From: DASWHR01 sp036398095
Lineage (GTDB): Bacteria > Actinomycetota > AC-67
NCBI GenBank assembly: GCA_036398095.1
Contig: DASWHR010000145.1
Span: 1 to 17,549, forward strand
Reading direction: 5' to 3'
Length of the DNA stretch: 17,549 bases
Each line of letters starts with the position of its first letter. Position 1 is the stretch's first letter. A program made the translations under genes and the position numbers. Below, piece after piece: positions 6,462 through 14,023 of this stretch. The notes beneath the pieces are model-generated. The model was not told the DNA's origin. It was given only the letters and a program-made list of their open reading frames with translations, and searched no databases.

Positions 6462-8825
6462 ATGCCGCTGAAAACTGATCGCCGACCCGGCGTCTGGCAG
6501 CCGGTCAAGCGCCTGATCGTCGGGCGGCAGCTCGCGACCGAAGAAGCACCGCATCAATTGCTTCCCAAGGTCCTCGCCCTTCCCGTCTTCGCATCGGATC
6601 CCCTCTCGTCGAACGCCTACGCAACCGAGGAAATCCTTCTCGTCTTGGCCGCCGCCGGCAGCGCGACGTTCTGGCTGGTCTCCCCACTCTCCTGGCTCAT
6701 TGCCACGGTCGTCGTGATCGTCATCGTGTCATACCGTCAAACGATCCGCGCATATCCGAACGGGGGCGGCTCCTACGTCGTCGCGAAAGAGAATCTGGGC
6801 ACGAACTACGGACTGGTCGCGGCGTCGTCGTTGCTGACGGACTATGTGCTCACCGTCTCGGTCAGCGTCGCTGCCGGGGTCGCCGCGATCACGGCAGCCG
6901 CACCCGGACTGGCTTCCCAGAAGGTATCGCTCGCGATTGGGTTCGTCCTTCTGTTGATGCTCGCGAACCTTCGCGGCTTGAAGGAGTCGGGGACGATCTT
7001 CGCCATTCCCACGTACGCCTTCGTACTCTCGATTTGGTCGATGCTCGTCATCGGCGGACTGCAATGCCTCGGGGGCTGCCCGACCGCCGCCAGCGCTGCA
7101 TTGCAGATGGAGAATCTCAAGCCACTGACGCTCTTCATGATTCTGCGAGCATTCGCATCCGGCTCGACTGCTTTGACCGGCATCGAAGCGGTTTCGAATG
7201 GCGTTCCCGCGTTTCGTGGACGGCGGCCATCGGAACAGGCGCAGAACGCCGTCGCCACGATCACGATCATGGGCTTCTTCACGTTGTCGATGTTCATCGG
7301 CATCAGTCTCCTGGCTCGAGCGACGAAGGTGCATCCCGTCGACGCCGAGATCGCGCACCAGTTCGGACTGCACGAGACGACCGTCGTCGCTCAGATCGCC
7401 GAGGCCGTCGCCGGGCGAGGGTTTCTCTTTTTCGCCGTTCAAGCAACGACCGCCGGAATTCTGATCCTCGCCGCGAACACCGCCTACGCGGATTTCCCTC
7501 GGCTTTCCTCGATCCTTGCCCGAGACCGCTTCATGCCGCGGCAGTTTCTGAACCGAGGCGACCGTCTGGTGTTCTCGAATGGAATCGTCGTTCTTTCCGT
7601 CCTTGCCGGCATCCTGATCTGGCTCTTCGACGCAAGCGTCACAAAGCTCATCCAGCTCTACGTCGTCGGGGTCTTCACGACGTTTACGTTGTCGCAGGCC
7701 GGGATGGTCAAACGGTGGTTTCGAATCCAGGGGGATAAATGGCAATTCAAGGCCACTATGAACGCCATCGGAGGCACGACCACCGGTCTGGTGCTGGTCG
7801 TCGTCGCGTTCACGAAGTTCGCCCATGGGGCGTGGATCGTGATCACGGCGATCCCGATCTTCGTGGCAGGATTCAAGGCCGTTCACCGGCACTACACCGA
7901 CGTCACTCGTCAGCTTCGGGTGCCCACCGAACGACCCGAAGCCGCAATCGCGACGCACGTCCTCATTCCCGTTGCGCGAATGGACGAAGCAACCCTTCGC
8001 GCCGTCGGGTACGCAAAGATGATCCGGCCCTTGTCCCTTCGCGCAGTACACATCGCTCCGCCGGACGATCCCGGCGCCGAAGAGCTCGTCGAGCTGTGGA
8101 ATGAATGGTCGATGGGGTTCCCCTTGGAGGTGATTTCCCGCTCCGACATGATCCGCGGTGTTCGGGACGCTGTGCGCGGCGTTCCGCTCGAAGACGGAAA
8201 GGTCATGACCGTGATCGTGCCGGAACGGCTCCGAAGCGGTGGCTGGCTGCAATTCCTCCGACGCCGGCGCGGGCTGCTGCTCAAGGCGGCGCTGCTGTTC
8301 GAACGCGCGGTGGTGGTGACCGACGTGCCCGTCGTCGAATCGGCTCACCGCCGCCCCCTGGGGACCCGGCCGCCGGCGCCTGCTCGCAACGAGGCGGTGG
8401 TCTTGGTTTCGGCCGTGCACAACGCGAGCCTTCGCGCTGTGGCCTACGCCACCGGACTTCGGCCGACCGGAATCCGCGCGGTGACATTCGCAGTCGATGC
8501 CGAAGACACCGAGCAGCTCATGGAAGACTGGACGCGCCAGCCCTTCGACGTCCCTCTGGAAATTCTCGATTCGCCCTACCGCCAGGTCCGCAAGCCCCTG
8601 ATTCGGCTGATCCGCGAGCTCAAGGCCGAAGCGCCCGGCACGGTCGTGACCGTGGTCCTGCCAGAATTCGTCGTCCGCAAGCGCTGGCACCAGTTCCTGC
8701 ACAACCAATCCGCGCTGGCCATCAAGGCGCGACTGCTATTCGAGCCCGACGTGGTGGTGACAAGCGTGCCGTTCCACCTCTCGAACTCCGCGTCACGGAT
8801 TGGCGTACCGACGGGCCGGGAGTAG
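6462..8825 (+). CDS. kimA: KimA-type APC-family potassium transporter with tandem Usp-like C-terminal domains (copy 2)
   Basis: This 787-residue protein is a clear paralog of copy 1 across its whole length, with the same signatures: VKRLIVGRQLATEE, HQLLPKVLALPVFASDPLSS, YATEEI, about 12 membrane helices and two C-terminal Usp-like repeats ending LLFERAVVVTDVP and LLFEPDVVVTSVPFH. Identity looks highest in the second repeat and in helix segments such as LIQLYVVGVFT. It differs by about ten extra residues in an external-looking loop (VHPVDAEIAHQFGLHETT) and a longer C-terminus. ATG 6462 aligns with the start of copy 1; AAGG sits too close to be a good ribosome site. It is divergent from the kinase, downstream of the repeat array, and its last codons contain the trkA promoter candidate. 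Third positions look less G+C-rich than in copy 1 (impression, not computed), so later acquisition is possible. Confidence 0.86.
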   Translation: MPLKTDRRPGVWQPVKRLIVGRQLATEEAPHQLLPKVLALPVFASDPLSSNAYATEEILLVLAAAGSATFWLVSPLSWLIATVVVIVIVSYRQTIRAYPNGGGSYVVAKENLGTNYGLVAASSLLTDYVLTVSVSVAAGVAAITAAAPGLASQKVSLAIGFVLLLMLANLRGLKESGTIFAIPTYAFVLSIWSMLVIGGLQCLGGCPTAASAALQMENLKPLTLFMILRAFASGSTALTGIEAVSNGVPAFRGRRPSEQAQNAVATITIMGFFTLSMFIGISLLARATKVHPVDAEIAHQFGLHETTVVAQIAEAVAGRGFLFFAVQATTAGILILAANTAYADFPRLSSILARDRFMPRQFLNRGDRLVFSNGIVVLSVLAGILIWLFDASVTKLIQLYVVGVFTTFTLSQAGMVKRWFRIQGDKWQFKATMNAIGGTTTGLVLVVVAFTKFAHGAWIVITAIPIFVAGFKAVHRHYTDVTRQLRVPTERPEAAIATHVLIPVARMDEATLRAVGYAKMIRPLSLRAVHIAPPDDPGAEELVELWNEWSMGFPLEVISRSDMIRGVRDAVRGVPLEDGKVMTVIVPERLRSGGWLQFLRRRRGLLLKAALLFERAVVVTDVPVVESAHRRPLGTRPPAPARNEAVVLVSAVHNASLRAVAYATGLRPTGIRAVTFAVDAEDTEQLMEDWTRQPFDVPLEILDSPYRQVRKPLIRLIRELKAEAPGTVVTVVLPEFVVRKRWHQFLHNQSALAIKARLLFEPDVVVTSVPFHLSNSASRIGVPTGRE

Positions 8826-8828
8826 TCT
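8800..8828 (+). promoter_or_regulatory. Promoter candidate for the trkA pair, inside the end of kimA2
   Basis: TTGGCG (8800-8805) and TAGTCT (8823-8828) are separated by exactly 17 bases. The -10 begins on the kimA2 stop codon TAG, and the trkA start at 8837 follows after 8 bases with no Shine-Dalgarno, fitting a near-leaderless message. Both hexamers are good sigma-70-type matches for a high-G+C genome. Confidence 0.55.
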
Positions 8829-8836
8829 TTGCAGCC

Positions 8837-9496
8837 ATGCACGTAGTGATCGCAGGATGCGGGCGCGTCGGGAGCGAGATGACGGTTTCCTTGACGCGCC
8901 AAGGCCATACCGTGGCCGTGATCGACAAGAATCCGACCGCCTTCGACCGGTTGCCGCCGGGTTTCGACGGCCGCACGCTCGTCGGGCTGGCCTTCGACAA
9001 GGAGACGATGGAAACGGCCGGGATCCGCGACGCCGGCGCGTTCATCGCGGTCACCAACGGCGACAACTCCAACATCGTATCGGCGCGGATCGCGCGCGAG
9101 TTCTACGAGGTGGACAAGGTCGTGGCGCGCATCTACGACCCTCGCCGCGCCGAGATCTACCGCAAGCTCGGCATCCCGACCGTCGCGACCGTCCAGTGGG
9201 CAAGCGCCGAGATCTACGATCTGCTGTTCCACGGGATCGAGCACGCCGAATTCGCGATCGGCGACGGCGACATGGTGATGCTTCGACTGGACATTCCGCC
9301 GTCGCTTGCCGGCCGCCGGATCTCGGACCTGGAAGAGGCCGGCCGCATTCGCGTCGTGGCGCTCGACCGGATGGGCAGGGCCACGATCCCCATCGACCAG
9401 ACCACCTTCCAGCAAAACGACGTGGCGCACGTCATCGTTCGCCGGGATTCGATCGACGCCCTTCGGGAGAAGCTCACCGCAGGAGACCATCACTGA
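8837..9496 (+). CDS. trkA: TrkA/RCK potassium-channel regulatory subunit (first of pair, CeoB-like)
   Basis: This 219-residue protein has an N-terminal RCK (TrkA_N) Rossmann domain with the dinucleotide motif GCGRVG at residues 7-12 and an acidic end to beta-2 (VIDKNP) that favours NAD(H). A TrkA_C (RCK_C) domain follows from about residue 135 (MVMLRLDIPPSLAGRRISDL...). RCK proteins sit on the cytosolic face of K+ transporters and gate them in response to nucleotides; RCK_C domains of some relatives bind c-di-AMP. The start is the ATG 8 bases after the TAGTCT box. The stop overlaps the start of the second trkA by one base. No TrkH or KtrB pore is present, so the natural partners may be the KimA proteins next door (inference). 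Mycobacterium ceoB-ceoC, as I recall, also sits next to a permease gene. Confidence 0.88.
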   Translation: MHVVIAGCGRVGSEMTVSLTRQGHTVAVIDKNPTAFDRLPPGFDGRTLVGLAFDKETMETAGIRDAGAFIAVTNGDNSNIVSARIAREFYEVDKVVARIYDPRRAEIYRKLGIPTVATVQWASAEIYDLLFHGIEHAEFAIGDGDMVMLRLDIPPSLAGRRISDLEEAGRIRVVALDRMGRATIPIDQTTFQQNDVAHVIVRRDSIDALREKLTAGDHH

Positions 9497-10158
9497 TGCG
9501 TGTCGTCATCGCGGGAGCCGGCAACGTCGGACGCCACCTGGCCGCCGATCTGGTCAAGCGCGGCCACGACGTCGTGGTCATCGAGCAGAAGCCCGACGTG
9601 TTCGCCCGGGCGAAACAGGGTGTGGACGCGACCTGGATCCACGGCGATGCATGCGAGCCGTGGGTGCTGGAGAAGGCCGAGATGGCGCGGGCCGAGGTCA
9701 TGGTCGCGGCCACCGGCGACGACGAGGACAACTTGGTGATCTCGCTGCTGGCCAAGCAAGAATTCGCGGTTCCCCGCGTCGTCGCGCGTGTCAATCATCC
9801 CAAGAACGCGTGGCTGTTCAACGAATCCTGGGGTGTAGACACCTCCATGAGCCCGCCGCACATCCTTGCATCGCTCGTCGAAGAAGCCGTCAGCGTCGGG
9901 GATCTCGTCGAGTTGCTCCGCCTGGAGCACGGCAAAGTGCGCTTGGTCGAAATGGTCTTGCCGGACGGTTCGCCGCTGACCAGCAAGCACGTCTACGACC
10001 TGCGTCTGCCGCACGACTCGGCGCTCGTCGCGATCGTGCGCGACGGACACGTGATCATCCCCGAACCGGAAAGCCCGATCCAAAACGGCGACGAGGTGAT
10101 CGCCATCACCACGTCCGAAGCCGAAGACTCCGTTCGCCGCGCCATCCTCGGCGAGTAG
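9496..10158 (+). CDS. trkA: TrkA/RCK potassium-channel regulatory subunit (second of pair, CeoC-like)
   Basis: The product is 220 residues with the same two-domain layout as its neighbour. The Rossmann motif is GAGNVG at residues 7-12, beta-2 ends in an acid (VIEQKP), and the RCK_C half starts near residue 140 (KVRLVEMVLPDGSPL) and includes IQNGDEVIAI. It is a diverged paralog, not a recent copy: between the domains it has a distinct stretch (NESWGVDTSMSPPHILASLVEEA). Translation is probably coupled, because TGATG joins the two genes and GGAG lies about ten bases before the ATG. Paired RCK proteins usually form hetero-octameric or tandem gating rings. A hemolysin III-type gene follows after four bases. 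Confidence 0.88.
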   Translation: MRVVIAGAGNVGRHLAADLVKRGHDVVVIEQKPDVFARAKQGVDATWIHGDACEPWVLEKAEMARAEVMVAATGDDEDNLVISLLAKQEFAVPRVVARVNHPKNAWLFNESWGVDTSMSPPHILASLVEEAVSVGDLVELLRLEHGKVRLVEMVLPDGSPLTSKHVYDLRLPHDSALVAIVRDGHVIIPEPESPIQNGDEVIAITTSEAEDSVRRAILGE

Positions 10159-10162
10159 GGGC

Positions 10163-10813
10163 GTGAACGAGTCCGGGGTACCGGCCAGGCCGCGCTTTCG
10201 CGGCCGGATCCATCAGATTGCGTTCATCGCCTCGGTCCCGGCCGGCTCGACGCTCGTTGCGCTGGGTCGCACCGGCGCGGCGCGTGCCGCCGCCGCCGTC
10301 TACGCCGTCGCACTCTCGACGCTGTTCGGAGTCAGCGCCTCGTATCATCGCCTGGACTGGTCCCCGCGGGCGCGGGCGCGCATGCAGGCACTCGATCATT
10401 CGGCGATCTATCTGCTCATCGCCGGGTCATACACGCCGATCAGCGTGCTGGTGCTGGAGGGCGCGTGGCGCTGGACGATGCTCAGCCTGGTCTGGGGCGG
10501 CGCGCTTGCCGGCACCGCGATCAAGACCTCGCGCGTGCGATGGGGAGACGCGCCCGGCTTCGCGCTGTATCTGGTCCTGGGGTGGTCGGTGGTGATCGCC
10601 GGTCCGCAGATCACTCGGAACCTTTCGCCGGCGCAATTGGCGCTGCTGGTGGCCGGCGGCGTGCTCTACACGGTGGGAGCGATCCTGTTCGCGATGCGCC
10701 GGCCGGCGCTCAAACCGGCCACGTTCGGTTTCCACGAAGTGTGGCACACGTTCGTGCTATCGGCCGCGCTCTGCCACTATGCAGTCGTCGCCGCGCTCGT
10801 CGCGACCCACTAG
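10163..10813 (+). CDS. Hemolysin III / PAQR-family seven-helix membrane protein
   Basis: This 216-residue protein has about seven hydrophobic helices and the PAQR/HlyIII metal-site motifs: S58-x3-H62 (SASYH), D78-H79 (ALDHS) and H191/H195 in the last helix (FGFHEVWHTF). Relatives are predicted zinc-dependent lipid hydrolases (ceramidase-like); bacterial function is poorly known and the name hemolysin is historical. The GTG at 10163 is the only reasonable start, four bases after the trkA stop, with GGGG overlapping that stop as a weak ribosome site. It is likely the last gene of the trkA operon. Its TAG stop shares the CTAG tetranucleotide with the convergent OB-fold gene. Confidence 0.85.
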   Translation: MNESGVPARPRFRGRIHQIAFIASVPAGSTLVALGRTGAARAAAAVYAVALSTLFGVSASYHRLDWSPRARARMQALDHSAIYLLIAGSYTPISVLVLEGAWRWTMLSLVWGGALAGTAIKTSRVRWGDAPGFALYLVLGWSVVIAGPQITRNLSPAQLALLVAGGVLYTVGAILFAMRRPALKPATFGFHEVWHTFVLSAALCHYAVVAALVATH

Positions 10814-11208
10814 CCGTTCTTGCGGCGCATCCGCTCTTCGATGACGCGCTGATCGGCGAACTCGAACGTCGGATTCATAATCTGACGGTCACCGTCCTTG
10901 AGCGCCAGCCGGCCCTCGATGACCATCCGGCGGCCCAGCTCGAGGCCCTTGATCGAGCGGCGGCCGAGCCAGACGGCGGTGCACATTCCGGTCCCGTCGA
11001 CCAGCACGGCCTCGATCGCCGGCACGCCCTTCTGCGGCCGGACGCGAAGCCGTTCGACGACGCCGGCCACCTTGACCTCGGCGCGAGGCTCGGCGTCACC
11101 GATAGCCACGACACCGGGAATCTCCTTCGCCCAGCGGCCAACTTCGGCGACGCGGACCGACTCCGCGTCTTCCGACAGCCGGCCGAACATCTTGCGGAAG
11201 ATCCCCAT
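10810..11208 (-). CDS. OB-fold (tRNA_anti-like) nucleic-acid-binding domain protein
   Basis: This 132-residue protein opens with a short helical stretch (GIFRKMFGRLSED, about 2-14). Residues about 40-115 look like a five-strand OB fold: AEVKVAGVVERLRVRP, PAIEAVLVDGTGMCTAVWLGRRSIKG, GRRMVIEGRLALKDGDRQIMNP. The VDGTG-x-CTAVWLGRR strand pair is characteristic of a small actinobacterial OB-fold family; I recall a relative (Rv2694c) close to ceoB-ceoC in M. tuberculosis, which would match this gene order. Ligand and role are unknown; RNA or ssDNA binding is only the default expectation for the fold. ATG 11208 has GGAGG at good spacing. It overlaps the hemolysin III-type gene tail-to-tail by four bases. 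Confidence 0.75.
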   Translation of the reverse strand: MGIFRKMFGRLSEDAESVRVAEVGRWAKEIPGVVAIGDAEPRAEVKVAGVVERLRVRPQKGVPAIEAVLVDGTGMCTAVWLGRRSIKGLELGRRMVIEGRLALKDGDRQIMNPTFEFADQRVIEERMRRKNG

Positions 11209-11247
11209 CACGCCTCCGAATCGCCGGTCCGATGAGCCGGAACGCAC

Positions 11248-11278
11248 CGCGAGCCGAGCGTGAGACGCCCGGCTCGCG
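11248..11278 (-). terminator. Strong hairpin after the pyrophosphatase gene, possible terminator
   Basis: The arms CGCGAGCCG (11248-11256) and CGGCTCGCG (11270-11278) pair perfectly. Inside them GCGT and ACGC pair around a GAG loop, separated by one A-C mismatch. This gives about 13 pairs. No T tract follows on either strand, as is common for high-G+C terminators. It sits 22 bases past the pyrophosphatase stop. Confidence 0.5.
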
Positions 11279-11299
11279 ATGCGGTCGGTGCCTTCCCGC

Positions 11300-13879
11300 T
11301 CAGCGCTTGCGGGCGCGCGAAGCGGTCGTCTTCGAAGCGCTCCGCTTCGCCGGAGCCTTGCGAGCCGTCGTCTTCTTCGCAGCGGGCTTCCTGGCAGCGG
11401 ACTTCTTCGCGACGGTCTTCTTCGCAGCGGGACGACGGGTCGCCGTCTTCGCCGGCGCCCGGCGAATCGGCGCGAGATCCAACGCATCGCCTTCGTCGAT
11501 CGCATCCAGCTCGGCCGCCAGTTCGCGCGGTGGGGGCATCGTCCCCATCGCCGCATCGGTCGCCGCATCGATCGCCGCGGCAGGAGCCGTGCCCACGCCG
11601 GCCATCGCCGGCTCGAGCATGAAGTCCATCTTGCGCCGCTTCGACTGGAGGATCGAGTAGCCCAGGATCAGCGTTGCCGTGACCGGGACGCCGATGCGCC
11701 AGCCGGTCTCGCTCGCATGAGACACCACGATCGGAGCGATCAACAACGCGACCAGGTTCATCACCTTGATCAACGGATTGAGCGCCGGACCGGCTGTGTC
11801 CTTGAACGGGTCGCCGACCGTGTCGCCGATGACGGTCGCCTTGTGGCTCTCGGAACCCTTGCCCCCGTGGTGGCCTTCCTCGACCAACTTCTTGGCGTTA
11901 TCCCAGGCGCCACCCGCGTTCGAGAGCATGACCGCGAGCAACTGGCCCGACAGGATCACGCCGGCCAAGAACGCGCCGAGCGCTTCTTCTTTGAGCGCGA
12001 ACCCGACGATCACCGGCGCCGCCACGGCCAAAAGCCCCGGCGTCATCAACTCGCGCAGCGACGTCTTGGTGCAGATGTCGACGACGCGTCCGTAATCGGG
12101 CTTGACCGTCCCGTCCATGATCCCGGGATTGTCGCGGAACTGGTTTCGGACCTCGACCACGACTTGGCCGGCGGCGCGGCCGACGGCTCGAATCGCGAGC
12201 GAGCTGAACAGATACGCGACGGCGCCGCCGAGCAGCAAGCCGACGAGCACGTCCGGACTGTCGATCCGGATCGACACCACCGGCGAACCCGCTTCCCGAA
12301 GCGCTTCGAGGAACGAGCCGAAAAGCGACGTGGCCGCGATGACGGCGGTGGCGATCGCCATGCCCTTGGTGATCGCCTTCGTCGTGTTTCCGACCGCGTC
12401 GAGCCCGGCCATGATCTCATCGGCGCGCTCGCCCAGCCCGCCCGACATCTCCGCGATGCCGTGTGCGTTGTCCGAGACCGGCCCGTATGTGTCCATCGAG
12501 ACGATGACGCCGACCGTGGTGAGCATCCCCATACCGGTCAACGAGATGAAGTACAGACGCTCGGCGAGGTTGTCGCCCAGCAGGAACGCGCCGTAGATCG
12601 CGCCGGCGACGATCATCAGCGCCCAGACGGTGGACTCCATACCGACCGCGAAGCCGGACAGGATCGTTGTCGCGGGACCCGTCTCGCTCGCGTCGGCGAT
12701 CTCTTGCACCGGCTTGCGTGTCGTCGAAGTGTAATGCTCGGTGAGAACCTGAATGGCTGCGGACAAGCCGAGCCCGATCACCGTCGCGTAGAAGACTCGC
12801 ATGTCCTTGACGTACCACGCGGCCGCGACGTAAATCCCCACGGCCGACACGAGCGCCGAGACGAAGAAGCCTCGGTTGATCGACTTCATGCCGTGCTCGT
12901 TTTCGGAGCGGGGCTTGACCATATAGATGCCCAGCACCGAGGTCAGAACGCCGATGGTTCGCACGATCAGCGGGAACATGACGCCGACGATGGCGAACTC
13001 GATCCCCCGGGTCGAAAACGCAGCGGCGCCGAGAATGATCGAGGCGACCAGCGTGACCTCGTAGGACTCGAACAGGTCGGCCGCCATGCCGGCGCAATCG
13101 CCCACGTTGTCGCCGACGTTGTCGGCGATCGTCGCGGCGTTGCGCGGGTCGTCCTCGGGGATTCCCTGCTCGATCTTGCCGACCAGGTCGGCGCCGATGT
13201 CGGCCGCCTTCGTGAAGATGCCGCCGCCGACTCGCATGAACATCGCCAGCAGCGCGCCGCCGAACCCGAAGCCGACCAGCACCTGCGTCGCGTCGCGCTT
13301 GAAGATGATCAGAACCACGGTCGCGCCCATCAGGCCCAGGCCGACGGTGAACATGCCGGCGACGCCGCCGGTGCGGAAGGCGATCGTGAGTGCCTGACGC
13401 AGCCCCGACTCGCGCGCCGCGTTGGCCACGCGCACGTTTCCGCGCACGGCCAGCGACATCCCGGCGAAGCCCGTCAACGCGCTGAAGGCGGCACCCATCA
13501 CGAACGCAATCGAGCGGCCGATCCGCAGCACGAACTCGGAATGGTCCGCGCACGTCTCGGCGAGCGAGATCTGGATTCCGTTCGGGCATTGATCGGGAAC
13601 GGGGAGGATGAAGAACAAAACGACGGCGATCAGGCCGACGAAGACGCCGACGGTCTTGAACTGACGACTCAGGTACGCCGAGGAGCCTTCCTGGATCGCC
13701 TTCGCGATCTCGATCATGGTCGGCGTGCCCTCCGGCGCGCGCATGACCCCCTTCACCAGGTAATAGGCGACGAGCAAAGCGAGGAACGAGATGCCGAGGA
13801 TGACCCAGAGCATGTTGTTCTCGAGCTGGCGGAAGATGACGTTGATCGAGCCACCTTCCGCAGCGAGGATCGTTGACAT
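11300..13879 (-). CDS. hppA: Membrane proton pyrophosphatase, K+-independent type, with histone H1-like C-terminal tail
   Basis: This 859-residue protein couples PPi hydrolysis to ion pumping. The catalytic loops are intact: GGGIFTKAADIGADLVGKIE, EDDPRN with DNVGDNVGD, and late in the protein GDTVGDPFKDTAGPALN. The residue that sets K+ need is Lys in GNTTKAIT (Ala in K+-dependent enzymes), so a K+-independent H+ pump is expected. Standard enzymes have 16 helices and about 660-770 residues. Here a further hydrophobic segment (about 728-746) is followed by KRRK, suggesting a 17th helix and a cytosolic C-terminus. Then come an Ala-rich and an acidic linker, and residues 807-859 made almost wholly of Lys, Arg, Ala, Pro, Ser and Thr. 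ATG 13879 has GGGAGG four bases upstream. It is divergent from the lipoprotein gene. Confidence 0.93.
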   Translation of the reverse strand: MSTILAAEGGSINVIFRQLENNMLWVILGISFLALLVAYYLVKGVMRAPEGTPTMIEIAKAIQEGSSAYLSRQFKTVGVFVGLIAVVLFFILPVPDQCPNGIQISLAETCADHSEFVLRIGRSIAFVMGAAFSALTGFAGMSLAVRGNVRVANAARESGLRQALTIAFRTGGVAGMFTVGLGLMGATVVLIIFKRDATQVLVGFGFGGALLAMFMRVGGGIFTKAADIGADLVGKIEQGIPEDDPRNAATIADNVGDNVGDCAGMAADLFESYEVTLVASIILGAAAFSTRGIEFAIVGVMFPLIVRTIGVLTSVLGIYMVKPRSENEHGMKSINRGFFVSALVSAVGIYVAAAWYVKDMRVFYATVIGLGLSAAIQVLTEHYTSTTRKPVQEIADASETGPATTILSGFAVGMESTVWALMIVAGAIYGAFLLGDNLAERLYFISLTGMGMLTTVGVIVSMDTYGPVSDNAHGIAEMSGGLGERADEIMAGLDAVGNTTKAITKGMAIATAVIAATSLFGSFLEALREAGSPVVSIRIDSPDVLVGLLLGGAVAYLFSSLAIRAVGRAAGQVVVEVRNQFRDNPGIMDGTVKPDYGRVVDICTKTSLRELMTPGLLAVAAPVIVGFALKEEALGAFLAGVILSGQLLAVMLSNAGGAWDNAKKLVEEGHHGGKGSESHKATVIGDTVGDPFKDTAGPALNPLIKVMNLVALLIAPIVVSHASETGWRIGVPVTATLILGYSILQSKRRKMDFMLEPAMAGVGTAPAAAIDAATDAAMGTMPPPRELAAELDAIDEGDALDLAPIRRAPAKTATRRPAAKKTVAKKSAARKPAAKKTTARKAPAKRSASKTTASRARKR
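11303..11461 (-). repeat. Low-complexity Lys/Ala/Pro-rich coding repeat (H1-like tail of pyrophosphatase)
   Basis: These bases encode pyrophosphatase residues 807-859. Degenerate units such as PAAKK, TVAKKSAARK and TTARKAPAKR recur about every 10 residues, giving 21 Lys/Arg in 53 with no Asp or Glu. The DNA shows the matching degenerate repeat of TTCTTCGCAGCGGG-like units on the plus strand. Confidence 0.85.
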
Positions 13880-13936
13880 GAAACCTCCCGGTTTCTTTGG
13901 TAAGCGATTGTCTTTCGGCTGGTTGAAAGCGCGAGT

Positions 13937-13965
13937 AGGCTACCGTGCGTGCTAGCCGCGAGCAA
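13937..13965 (-). promoter_or_regulatory. Promoter candidate for the pyrophosphatase gene
   Basis: Reading the minus strand, TTGCTC (13965-13960) and TAGCCT (13942-13937) are 17 bases apart. A transcript would have a leader of about 50 bases carrying the GGGAGG ribosome site before the ATG at 13879. Confidence 0.45.
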
Positions 13966-14023
13966 AGCGGCGGCTTCGTGATCGTCCCGCAGCACGGAAC
14001 CCTCTGGAATCAGGTCAAAACCG

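Noticed and set aside
11279..13876. A plus-strand open frame of 865 codons lying opposite the pyrophosphatase
   Set aside because: It mirrors the high-G+C codon pattern of the real gene, has a composition rich in Arg, Asp and His with no domain, and the minus-strand frame is an unmistakable complete enzyme.
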